From positions 786,001-850,000 of the forward strand of contig NC_058496.1 in NCBI RefSeq assembly GCF_020382885.2: a stretch of DNA of 64,000 bases, read 5' to 3'. The notes below the pieces were generated by a model. It had not been told where the DNA came from and did not search any database. It was given only the letters and a program-made list of their open reading frames with translations. Of this stretch, positions 22,651 through 41,934 are shown in pieces (within the stretch, counting starts at the first letter, position 1; each line of letters starts with the position of its first letter). Both the position numbers and the translations under genes were made by a program. The DNA is from Scatophagus argus. Lineage: Eukaryota; Chordata; Actinopteri; Scatophagidae.

Positions 22651-23934
22651 AGCAGTCCATTTACAGCAGCGGGGGGGTTAAACATGACTGTGCAACATGT
22701 CACTGTGTGTGTGTGTGTGCGCGCGCGGCTCTCCTGTAATGATGACACTTGATAATTCACACCTGTGCCACACTGATGAGTCAGGCTGTCACATCCTCTC
22801 AGGTTTATCAGGTGTGTTACAGAGCGTACAGACACAGTGTGAAGTGTGGATGTTGGTGTCATCAAATGTCACATGATCATGATGTTGTGCTCTTGTTTAA
22901 TCAGCTGATGATTTCAGTCACTGCTCCCCTGATTGTTGCTGACACAACCTCAGCGTGCGGCTGCTGGTGTTCAGGCAGCATCCGAGTGTTTTAGTAGAAA
23001 AAGGTTTTAATCTTGGTCAAGCTGCGGTTCACCTGTGCTGCCTGCTGTGCTGTCACACACAGCATGAGGCTGCAGGCTGGGCTCAGCGCTGAACAAAGGA
23101 GGTTCATTCATGTGTCTGGATGTCCTGAGCTGCTGGCCTTAATTCGAGTGAAGAGCAGCTGCATTCAGAGCAGCAGGTCAGACAGGAAGCTTTTGAGCAG
23201 AGAAACACTGGAATCAGGACTGCGACACAGCAGGAAGTAATGTGAAACACACACAAAAACACTCCGAGTGTTTCCATTTTCTGTGTGTGTCAGTAACCAA
23301 CACATAAGTGATGAAGCCTTCACTGATACACATTAATGCAGGAATAATTACAATCCGGTAATAGAATAAACATTACTCTGAAATGGGCCATTCTGCATGA
23401 TGAGTACCTTTACTTTTGGTACTTGAAGTATATTTTGATGCTAATACTTTGGAATGCAGGACACTTTCTGGTAACACAGTACTTTTACACTTTGGTTCTG
23501 CTGGATGTACTTAAAGTGGAAATAAACAACTTTTGTGTTTAAAGTTATTATGAAATCAATATTGAGCGCACAGTGTGATGGCCAGAGCAAAATCACTCGC
23601 ACTGCTTCCCCGTAAGGATCTCAGTATGTAAAGTATGCCATGTCTTATTGTCTTAAGATGTCTTCCACTGTCAGTTTTCCCTAATGGAAATAAAACATGG
23701 CTGACGTTGTCGGTGTGGACGGGAGTCTGCTGTCTCCTGAGTGGCTTAAAGTGTTGACCTGATGATGAAAAGTGAGAGGATCACCAGAGTCATCGGGGTT
23801 CATCCTCTGGGGTCCATCAATAAAAAATATAATGAATGAACATATAATGAATTCATAACGAGTTCATTCATTCATTCATTATCTTATCAGTCGACCCAGC
23901 AGGTGTGTTCGGGAGGTCGGAGGTCATCGGCGTC
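22650..23934. other. Intergenic region between dmtn and rsph14
   Basis: No gene is seen. The stretch contains a degraded MITE-like repeat at about 23400-23525 and a short (ATTC)n run at about 23860-23880. It should hold the rsph14 3' untranslated region and the dematin promoter. Confidence 0.5.
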
Positions 23935-26900
23935 TCAGGGAGTCCAGCTGATGACCCCGACGGCAGTCTGAGCGGCCCGCTTAATGTCCTGGTCCTCCTC
24001 TGCAGCCTCGCTCCTCACCACCAGCAGGGGGAGCTGTTCCAGCAGGAGGCGGCGGCCGTCCGGAGCTTCAGCCAGGGCGGTCAGAGCCCGCAGGGAGTAC
24101 AAGACGAGGGCCTTCATCCTCCTCCTCCTCTCCTCATCCATCTCTTCCTCATCGTCTTCCTTCTTGGACACCAGGTGGAGCAGGACGGGGATGACGTCCA
24201 GATTCAGACACTGCTGCTTACCTGCAGGAGGAGGACATTCACTGACAGTCTGCACCAGGTCTGCACCCTCACACCTGTGCTTCAGCTGCTCTGATAGGTC
24301 AGGTGCATCACATGGTGCGTTTAAGGTTCAGACAGAAGACAGTAAAAGTCCAGATTATCTTCCTCACAAACAGTGATGTGTCACTTCTCTCTCTTCACGT
24401 CTCTGACGGACATAAAACCTGCTGAACCCTCATGTCTCAGAAAATATCTGCTTCTACTCAAAGCTCAAGTACAACTCCCAGAGTGCATCTCACCCACCAA
24501 CATCCAATCACAGAGCTTCACATTCTGCTGTGTGCTAACAGGGAGCTAAAAACATCCAGCAATTTGAATCAGCACAAGTTCTGATTCTGGATCAGTTTGA
24601 GATCAATTCAGTAACCATGACAACAGCTGTTGTTCATCTGCTTCTTTTCCATAGCAACAGCAGCTGAGGCTCATGGGTACTGAAGTGTTTAGGCGCACCC
24701 ACCAAACTGACTGAAAAACACTTCAGCATCAACCTGATGGTGATGTCATCCAGGTGAGTTTCTGAGTTGGCCAACCAAAAGGAGGTCATTAACAGGAAAT
24801 GGTCATTCACAGCGAGGAGGAACACGGCAGCTCGTTGTCTCCCAGTGTGTGCACTTCACTGACAGCTGGAAAACAGAACGTCAGCCTGAGGTGTGTGTTT
24901 GTACCTGCGGTGGTGATCGCCGTGTACATGATGACTCCTGCAGCGTTGGCCTGAACCTCAACATCTTCATCCTTCAGCAAACCGACCAGGACAGGAAGTA
25001 CCGCCTCCTCACACACCTGTCGCTTCCCATCGTCACACACACTGATGGGAGCAGAGACAAACAAACAGTGAAAGTTTGCAGAGCTGAGCGACGAGGAAAC
25101 GCTAAGATGATGACGTTAACCTCAGGGCCATCAGGGCTGCAGCAGCTTCTCGGCGGATGTTCGGCGAGCGATGGCCGAGTTTGTGGCCCAGCAGCGAGAC
25201 GGCGTCAGAGGCCAGAGCCGGCAGAGCGTCCAGCGTGGAGCAGGAGGTGAGGGTGGAGAGGAGCAGCACCTGCACCTCCTCCTCCTCCTCCTCTCTGAGC
25301 TTCAGCATCAGGTGAGGAACCAGAGTGAGGAGAGCCTGAGCACCTGCAGGACGACACCGGACGAGTCACTGACGGTCTGTTCTGAACATCCGTCCTGCTG
25401 CTGAGCTCAGACGTTATGAGCAGCATTCAGTTTGACCTCAGCTCTCAAACCGTTTCACATCCAGGACCACAGGAGTGACACGAACTGGACCCGGTCAAAC
25501 ATCAACATTCACTGTGTCACTTAGTCCCCTGATGCTGGGGCCCCTGGAGCCCTGACAAAGGCCCCTGGACCCGCAGTTAGACGACCCAATAGACGCCGGC
25601 CCTGAGGGGGATTATGTGTGCACACTGCATTAGATATGCTGAAACTTGTTCTGGTCTCACGTTGTGAGGAGGCTGTGCTTACAGTCCGGTGAGGTTTAGC
25701 TACTGGAAACACCTGGTTCGGCTTAGGAAATGCCAGGTTTTGTCACTACAAACACAACTGAAAACTCTCCCTCTCAAACATGGAGGAGTCGGGCGGGTGG
25801 CGGGCTGAAGTGGGCTCAGCAGCGTCTCACCTGGCAGCTGTCGTGCACAGGTGTCACTTTAGTGCAGGTATTACTGCTGCAGAGTGAGCTCTGAGTGTGA
25901 CAACAAACAACATGCTTCATGGTTTAGTTCACATGCAGCCTTTAGATGTCTGCCTTCTACTTTAAAACACATCTGGACAGCATCTGGAAACACAGCAACA
26001 TATGGACTAATGAAAATAATCTGTCTCGAATGATGGCAGCAGGATAACATGATGAGGGTACCTGCAGGCAGCAGACTGAGGTGGTTCAGCACTCGGTGGA
26101 CGTTCTTCCTGCAGGAGGACGAGGGGTCGTCCAGCAGCTGACAGAGAGGAGGGAGGAGGGAGGAGGACAGCAGAGCCTGTCTGCAGGAGGACACACGGAG
26201 AGACACTAATGAAGACAACAGTGTCAGCAGTGTGGCTCAGGCAGACTCACTCACCACAGGTTCACCTGGACGTCTCTGCTGTGTTCTACTGCCACCTGCT
26301 GGTGACACCCAGTACAGCAACATTTCACAAGACTGAGGATTGTCTCCACTTGTCTTGTGTGGATCAACAGTCCTCTGAGAACAGATGGACTGTGTCCTCT
26401 GTCTGACAAAAGGCTGTTTCAGTCTGTCTGTCTGTATATTTACCTGCCGATGTAGTGGGTAGTCAGTGTGTGAAGCAGCTCGCAGGTTTTTGTCCTGACT
26501 GCTGGATTTTCATCTTGAAACAAAACCTTCAACTGCTCCAGAAAACCTGCAGAAGAAGAAGAAGAAGAAGTCGTCAGCACAACAGGAGTTTAAATGTGTC
26601 ACATGATGTCTTATTCCCAGTGGGGGGGTTGGATGTGAGTTTCACAGGTTTATTAAAACTGGGAGAAGAACTTTCTGTTTCAGTGCATAAACACAAAACC
26701 CTTCAAACCGGAGAGGAACATTTTGAGCAGAATCTGCTGTACTGCAGGCCACAGCAGAAGGGAGTGAAGTGTACTCAGATCGTGTACTTCAGTAGCAGGA
26801 CTACAGCGCGTTTTTACAGGAGAAATCACTGAAAACATCATCAATACAGCTGATCAGTGACTGATTGATGGCCTGCTGGAGTTTAATTTAGAACAACAAA

Positions 26901-27205
26901 TTAGGTTTTACAAACTCCTGGTGTGTTTTGAGTGTAAAGTAGGTGAAGCTGGCTGGACTGCAGTTCGGCCTGGACTCCTGGTTCTGGTGTTGACGTGTTG
27001 ACGTGTTGAGTCGGGGTGTGTGTGACTTACCGCCGGTTGCAGCCTGGTAGAGGAGCTCCGGGTTGTGCATCAGGTCGCACAGTGAGTTCAGAGCCGGCAG
27101 TCTGCCGCCCGCCGCCGGCCGCTGCAGCTGCTCGAACAGCTGCGGCACCGCCCGCCGGCCGAAGGCCACCGGAGCCCGGCTCGGGTCCCCCACACGGCCC
27201 GCCAT
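23935..27205 (-). CDS. rsph14: Radial spoke head 14 homolog, armadillo-repeat protein (6 exons)
   Basis: RSPH14 (formerly RTDR1) is an armadillo/HEAT-repeat protein of the axonemal radial spoke, expected in motile cilia and sperm. Exons in transcript order are 27205-27031, 26546-26444, 26180-26062, 25343-25121, 25041-24905 and 24221-23935. Phases agree throughout and give 347 residues, against about 348 in human. Diagnostic blocks are DPSRAPVAFGRRAVPQLFEQ near the N-terminus, the LLKDEDVEVQANAAGVIM helix pair, and ALTALAEAPDGRRLLLEQLP with a terminal VGVISWTP. Two acidic stretches look expanded relative to what I recall for mammals: a Glu run in exon 4, and a Lys/Asp/Glu/Arg-rich loop in exon 6. 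An in-frame ATG 39 nt upstream (27244) is an alternative start. The chosen ATG gives MAGRVGDPSRAPV, closer to the family. Confidence 0.92.
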
Positions 27206-27244
27206 CGCAGTGAAGCTGGTCTGCTGGCGAACACGCAACAACAC

Positions 27245-27971
27245 AGTTGCCTGGTAACCGCACGCACGGCAACACTTCCGGGTTCGTACCGTATTGTAGC
27301 GAATACAGGAGCGTGTGGTTTATAATCCTGTTATTTCTCCTGTAAACAAGTGACTTTCAATCGCATTTTTTTATTTATGAATTCATCAATGTTTTTAAAT
27401 GACGCTCTTTTCGTTTTAGGTTCTTCTGTTAAGTTTCAATATTTGGTAAATCTGATCACTGAAGTGCTCGAGCACGTCGTCCGCCAGCGGAAACAGCAGA
27501 GCGTTGTGATGTCACATCCTTTAAACACCTGAGCTGACCCTGAGGTCCAGTTTGAGCTCCACTCGTTCCAACGGGACCAAACGTTCATTGAACCACTCAT
27601 TTTAATCCCGACGTGCCAGTGTGTTTCTAATAATTTGCACAAATGAAACCCAGAGACGGAGAGGAAGTTTTTACTGAGAGTGAAAGTGAAGGGAACAGAA
27701 TGGAGCAACACAGCGAACGCCATAACACAAACGAGCTCGTCTCTCTGCTGCTGCTCGTGTTTCTGGAAACTAAGTGAGCAGGATTCACAGGTCACAGAAA
27801 ATGTCAAAATCTAAAGAATAAGGAACAGAATTCACCTCCAGCTGAAAGAGTTTCTGTGGTCACAATGACAAAAAACAACAAGCTCAGTGTTTGATTCTGT
27901 CTCAAACTGCTGGAATCAATCACGACGACCTCACAATTAGTTCAAAAAGAAATAAAAAACATTTTCTGGCT
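27245..27971. other. Intergenic region between rsph14 and srp19
   Basis: No gene is seen. The part next to 27205 is CpG-rich and probably holds the rsph14 promoter. The part next to 27972 should hold the srp19 3' untranslated region, with an ATTAAA motif on the minus strand near 27600. Confidence 0.5.
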
Positions 27972-30624
27972 CTATTTCTTCTTCTTCTTGCTCTTCTTGC
28001 CTCCCTCTCCCTGCTGGGAGCTGGTGTCTCCCCCTCCGCTCTTCTGGGTCCGGGTCTTCAGTTTAGGGATCATCTCAGCTACGTAAAACATCACGTCTTT
28101 ACCTGAGGAATAAAACACGGATTTGTCTTTAGTGATGACCAGCAGCTGGTCTGAGGTCAGTTTCAGGAGTCGAAGCTAAAGTCGTGTCGTGTTCAGAAGG
28201 TGAGTTTCAGTGTCTGTGCTGTTGGTGCAGGACTCACGGGAGGAGAATTTCTCCTGACAGAAGCTGCCGTCAGCCTGCTTCACCTGAACCCTGACACGAC
28301 CTCTGAACTGGACGTCCCTGTTCCACTCCCTGGGATGCATTTTGTTCTGGAACGAACGAACGCACGCACACACACGTCATTTAACCCCTGATGAAGAGTG
28401 TGTGATATTTGCTATCATCTTCAGCAACAGCAAAGTTTTTCTTTCACCTCCATGTAGACGTTGAGCCCAGCAGCCGTCAGGACGTCTCTGATCTCAGCAC
28501 AGGACGGGTTCTCAACAGCCTGCAAACACACACACACGCACGCACGCACACACACACGCACGCACGCACACACACACACACACACACACGCACACAAGGC
28601 GTTAGAATATAATTGATAGAGAGAGAACCTTTGCTCATCTGGGGCTGAAACACGACCTTCATTCTGGCCTCAATGGGTTTCAGTTTGATGTGATGATGAA
28701 TCTGCTGTGTTAGCAGGGAGACCAGCTGCATCAAAACAAACGCACCCGATTCCTTTCTGAGCTGCATCAAGTATACACACACTGCACAAAATGAGTGTGA
28801 GGGACACCGGAGTAAAAGGTGGGGAAAGAACACTCTTCTTAGCCGACTTAGACGTAACACCACAAATCAGTGCAACCACCTGCAACATCACAAAAACAAA
28901 CGGTCAGCAGAAATCCAGCGTGGACCTTCTGACCGCAGGGGAGCTCAGCTGTAAGTCTGATCAGTTCTCAATCGTGTTCCAAACACTCAGCTGAAAACTC
29001 GCCCATGTGGTGTTTCAGTGGACGCAGAGACAACATCCCTGCTGATGAAAGTGAATATTTCACTAACATTCCTGCTTACACGCAGCTGAGAGATCAACAG
29101 AGACGTCCTCTTCCATCAGTCTTTGAAGCCATCGACTCTGTCAGCAGCCCACATTTAAATACTCAAGTCAAGCTGCTGCTGGTATTATTCAGAACCAGGT
29201 TTTTATGACCCGACACAGAACATCACTGTGACCCACACATCATGAAGTCATTTTGAACGTGACCTCACAGCAAATCAAACCACACAGTGATGGTGCAACA
29301 TGACGGAAACGCGTCACCTTCTCTGTGGGGATCCTTCGTCCTTCAGCCAGCGTCTTCTTACTGTTGATGTACACTGGATAGATGCAGATGAACCTGAAAC
29401 ACACACACACCGGCAGCTGTCACACTGTGTGTTCGGTTATGAACTCATGTGAAACGGGAGCTGACGGGACGTCTTGTTATCTCAGGATGAAATGTTTTTA
29501 TCATCATGTTCTCTTTCTGTGGTGAAAAGACACTTAGCTATTTTATCGTTTTAATGATCTTTTAATTCTTATGTGACACGTTCCATTTTTACAAATGTAA
29601 ATATTATTAAATACTTTCATAATCTGGCGGTTTTGGATGGAGGGAAAATAAAGACTCACTTGTGCTTTGGAAAATTCTGGTGGGCTTTTCTTTTTTAATT
29701 TTTATTGCTTATAGGCCTATTTGGCCTATTAATCATTAATCATGTAATTGAAAAATCATCCTATCACACAAATTATTGCACGATGAAAATAATACTCAAT
29801 AATACTTCAAGAATTTCCCTCCAGGGATTCAAGAATTTCCCTCCAGGGATTAATAAAGGAATTCTGATTCTGATACTGACCCTCCATGTTAATGTCATCT
29901 CCTCACAGACGCTGGCCTGACCAGCAAATGGCTGTGAAGTTAAACTAACTGACTCTTCATCTGATTCCAACATGGAGAGTTTTGTCCTCTATCGCCTTCA
30001 GCCAGTATACAAGCTGTCCCGTCCTGCAGTCCCGGAGACCTTTTCTACACGTCATGCTAGAGGGCTGCTACGCCACTGTCGTACAGAGAGAGCGGCAGGC
30101 CAAACTTAATGTGAACACTAAACAACTTTAACAGTCTCTGCCTTGGATTTTATACAACATGGTTTTACATGTAACACAGCAGAAAGGGGTCATATTGAAG
30201 TGACATACTGTTAAACAGCTCTTACGCGATTTAGTGACTCGATTTTTGCTGAGAAACTCGATTTAGCCGATACTCAGATACTCTCTGATTGACGAGCTAA
30301 CGTTACTACGTCGATGGTTTCGGCTAGCTGTACACACAAAAAACTACTTTTATTGTTGGATTAAACAACATAAGTCCAATTAAATATTGACCGAATTAAA
30401 GAACTGCCCTTCAAGTTTGACGTCTTTGGAACAGTAAGAACCGGTAAACTACTGAAATTTTCAGATACCAAATGTGTCTGAAATTCATGAATCGTCTATA
30501 TGAGATTTTCAGTGATTGAACGAAGGGCTAAACACTGTTAGCTTTAGCTTAGCGTAGCTAGGCTAACGTGCGAGACAAGAACTCACCTTTCTTTATCAGC
30601 GGGGTTTTGAGTTAGATGGGCCAT
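27972..30624 (-). CDS. srp19: Signal recognition particle 19 kDa protein (5 exons)
   Basis: SRP19 binds helices 6 and 8 of SRP RNA and prepares the particle for SRP54, so that ribosomes making secretory proteins are targeted to the ER. Exons in transcript order are 30624-30587, 29393-29318, 28519-28448, 28346-28238 and 28102-27972, giving 141 residues (human 144). Family landmarks are RFICIYPVYINSKKTLAEG, GRRIPTEKAVENPSCAEI, NKMHPREWNRDVQFRGRVRV and AEMIPKLKTRTQK, then the Lys-rich tail ending in poly-Lys. The first exon codes MAHLTQNPADKE and is separated from the body by a 1.2-kb intron. The gene runs head to head with the PP2A gene. Confidence 0.96.
28527..28592. repeat. (CA)n with CGCA interruptions
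   Basis: A CA microsatellite immediately upstream (on the transcript) of the srp19 exon at 28519, where it replaces the usual pyrimidine tract with GU repeats. Confidence 0.9.
29800..29880 (+). mobile_element. LINE-type 3' tail with local 23-bp duplication
   Basis: The segment CAAGAATTTCCCTCCAGGGA is present twice in tandem and is followed by TTAATAAAGGAATTCTGATT. This resembles the 3' tail of teleost non-LTR elements. It lies in the first srp19 intron. Confidence 0.55.
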
Positions 30625-31743
30625 CGTTTGTTCGTTGGGCCGTTTGTCTAACTGCAGACGGTCGAGTCTTGCCGGTATGTACTAACCCAAACGTTAACAA
30701 GAAAGCGAGTAACGGCACGGTCAGCTTTGTGCCGTAAAACGCACAGCCATACGGCTGCTCCACATGCACATTAACTGACTGTTGACAAGCAGTCGGTGCG
30801 CTCGTTTCACTGTACAGAGTGCGCCGGGGTTACTCTACACTCTGTGGCCACTAGCACGCACCTGGGAGATCTTTTATTAAACCTTTCCAAGTAGATCTGT
30901 AGCGTAAACCCAACCTAAAATACGACTCTTCCGAGGGCCCATCGTGTATTTGTTGTGTCCTGCTTACGTGTGTCTGCAGATTGAATGTCACATTTGAGAC
31001 AAGTGCCGTCAGAAAATGAAGATAGGTGTTTTTTCCAGGTAGATACCTGGATTCGTTTAAGTTTCTGCTGTGAACAAACAGTATTTAAACCCACTTAAGA
31101 GAAATTCTCTTATTTCTAATGACCAATTCCTAATTTGGGAGGTGTAGTGCTGAGCAGTAATGAACACATTTTCTGTTTTTTTTTTCTGTCATTTCGAAAT
31201 CCTGTTTTCAAGTAGGTTAAGGCAGATCATGACGCAACGCGACTGTGTATGTGTTATTTAAAGGGACCTCAAAGAGAACTTTGGTGTTTATTAAATTTTC
31301 AGGTTGTGGAAGAAGAAAAGGGTAGTAATTTCCTAGCAGTGTACTATATGTCCACGCGGTGTCGCTGGTGCGCTGACGCTGGGCGATGCTGAAATGCCCG
31401 GATGTTATTGTAGCTAGCTCTTCTTAGCAAATCGGCTAGCCGCTGCGACGCCGCTGTTTCTTGGCGCTACGGTTTGTCGCATCGGGGACATTCGACCATT
31501 TTGACTCCCCCGTCCAATACAAACTGGTTTTTAACGTTGGTAACTTAACATTGGTAATTTATCATGATAGAAGTTGATTGAACGGCTCGTTAATTTTAGG
31601 TCTTATCGTTGATTTTCCAACCGGTTTGGCGGGACTAGATCGGGTTAACAATACGACAAGCTAAGCAGCTAGCGTTGAGACACAGGCCAGTTTGTTTTTT
31701 CAGGTAGCTAACACAGCTAGCTTAGCAAGCTACCGCTGCTGTC
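30625..31743. promoter_or_regulatory. Divergent promoter region of srp19 and the PP2A gene
   Basis: Two housekeeping genes point away from each other across 1.1 kb. CpG dinucleotides are denser at both ends, near 30640-30740 and 31370-31500. No TATA box was seen at either start. The two 5' untranslated regions must lie here. A T-run occurs at about 31177-31187. Confidence 0.5.
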
Positions 31744-39726
<7,983 letters not shown>

Positions 39727-40013
39727 ATGTCCAAAGCCATCCCTGTCAAGCATCCACAAAGCTCCACCCCCCACCCCTCCCCCACCCCCTCATTTTGGAT
39801 GGAAAGATATGAATAATACTGTACCAGGGAGAATAGAAACAAACGATTGGCTGATGAACCAAGATTTTAAGAAAAAGAAACAAAGAGCGGCCCCCTCTAC
39901 AGTCTTGTTTTCAGTATGCTGTCATTAATGCTGTGCTTCTGGGGAAAAACAACACGTACAACTATGATCTGTTTTCTTTATTTTTTTGTTTATTACATGT
40001 TTGAAAACGAGAA

Positions 40014-40019
40014 AATAAA
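40014..40019 (+). terminator. Candidate poly(A) signal of the PP2A gene
   Basis: AATAAA lies about 290 nt after the stop codon in a T-rich then A-rich 3' untranslated region. Further AATAAA motifs at 40320-40325 and 40342-40347 are alternative sites. Confidence 0.6.
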
Positions 40020-40347
40020 ACTACCAACGTGGACCAAATGTGCCATATTCTGATCCTTTTACAACATGTACTACGCGCAATGTTTCTTTCTTTGGTTTTT
40101 GTTTTGTTTTTTGTTTTTTAGACCAGCACTAAAACCCTTCCTACCTGCCGTCACCACACCTCACATCTCATGGCATATGTGCTTTTTTCTGTTGCAAGAT
40201 AATTTTAAAAAAGAAGAAAAAAAAGGGAAAAAAAGTTTGCTTCAAGTAGTACAGCTGTCAGTTTTAGCTGTCCAGGCTGCAGCCGGTGGTCATCTCAGCA
40301 AGTATATTACTGTAATTTGAATAAAGACAACAGACGTATGAAATAAA

Positions 40348-41934
40348 AATGTCCTATTGACAAACTAGTGGGCCGCGTCTGTGTCATTTCTTCAGCTTCA
40401 CGTATGTTTTATCCAACAGTTGTGAAGAAACTTGAATTCACAAAACTTGTACAAAGCAGATAAACGCGAACCGAAGAGAATCGCGATGGAAACATTTTCA
40501 GGAAGAGACGGAAGTTTCTCTGAGAGGAAGTGACGTTTGGGTTCCGGCTTGTGAGGATTTAAGTGTCTGTAGCGTAAAAAGGTGTGACCTGAACCAAACC
40601 TAAACATTATTGTTACATATAACACGGTTATTTAGAGGCAAGTAGTACGTGAAACCAGAACAACTCAAGCCACACGTCATTCCAACCATCGCGAGAGTTT
40701 ACGTGAAGCACACGACAAACTCCATGTCAGTTGCCGTTTACATTCAAGCTAACTCCCTGGCTGTTCCTAAAGGACCACGAGTCCCTGACAGGTTTGTGGT
40801 TTATGTTATTAAACTGTGCTCGTAGGTGTTAAACTACCTGCTGGGCGTGTTTGCCTGTCGCGCCTCCATCGCAGCCAAGCAGTTTTCTGGCTCGTCAGTT
40901 AGCTTTGTTTAGCTAACAACAGCTAGCCGCTAGCATTACGAGCTAAAAACATTTGCTACCAGTTAACTCCTGAAATGTTCAAATTAAGGATTGTCCAGTG
41001 TGATCAAACGAATTCAACGCATTAAACTGTAGCAGCCCATTAAATCGGTAAAGTATAAATGAAATGCTAATGCTAATGATTACCTTTAACACTACATATA
41101 ACTGTAGTGGATTTAACGTTCCGCTGAAATGAGCGGATTTCTGTACTTCTCTCTTCATAGTCTCATCTTGTTTCAGGCTTTGATTTAGCTGAGTTTGGTA
41201 ACTGTTTCATATTAATCGCGTATCACGGTATTTTATGTTCTGTTATTCAGCTGACATAAGGAGAAAGCAGAGCAGATCTTCAGGAAATGAAATCCAGTGC
41301 CTGGTCTTCGGCTCAAGGTGGCAGCAGTTAATCTAAAACAGGTTTGATTTTTGTGTGTCCGACATTTAGATGCAGTCTGTCATCTCTCCTGTCAGTTTAG
41401 ACTGGAAGCACAAACCGGACTCGGTTAGCGTCTCCTGTTCTACAGTCAAATCACGGAAGATAAGATTAGATTAGATTAGATTGATTGGTCTTTCTTAGTC
41501 CCGCAGTGGGGAAATTCTAAAAATCCCTGAAAACTTCAAAAGATGTTTAACAGCTCACATTTATGATCTCAGTTTCTGATCCTCAAAAAATGTAAAGATT
41601 CTTTTAAACGTGGTTTTAAAAGTATCTGCTTTGTGATTAAAACCATTTCCATCAGTGTAGCATTTTATTTATGTTAAAGGACAGTTTGCACGAGTCAGGA
41701 GTTCATCTCAGTTCAGTTGTGCTGCAGGATGTCTACACTGGATTCTTCTTAAGAGATGATCTGATGCTCAGATGTGCTTTAGTGTTCTTCTTGATCCTCC
41801 AAGGGCTTCACTTTGTCTAAACTGTGTTGCTTCCTGCCATGTTCCCATCATGCGTTGCTCTGTTTAGCTGAAGTGACATCATCATGAGGAGGAGGCGGGT
41901 GGTGCAGTCTGACCTCTGATCTCCGTCCATCTGT
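40348..41934. other. Intergenic region and shld3 upstream sequence
   Basis: ETS-type motifs occur at 40509-40514 (CGGAAG) and 40526-40535 (GGAAGTGACG, an ETS/CRE composite), as in many TATA-less promoters. They may mark the shld3 promoter, which would imply an untranslated first exon. A LINE-tail relic occurs at 41461-41520. No other feature is seen. Confidence 0.4.
41461..41520 (-). mobile_element. LINE 3' tail relic with (ATTAG)n
   Basis: A short ATTAG array is followed by GATTGGTCTTTCTTAGTCCC and GCAGTGGGGAAATTC. This resembles the reverse complement of the tail found in teleost non-LTR retrotransposons. Confidence 0.55.
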
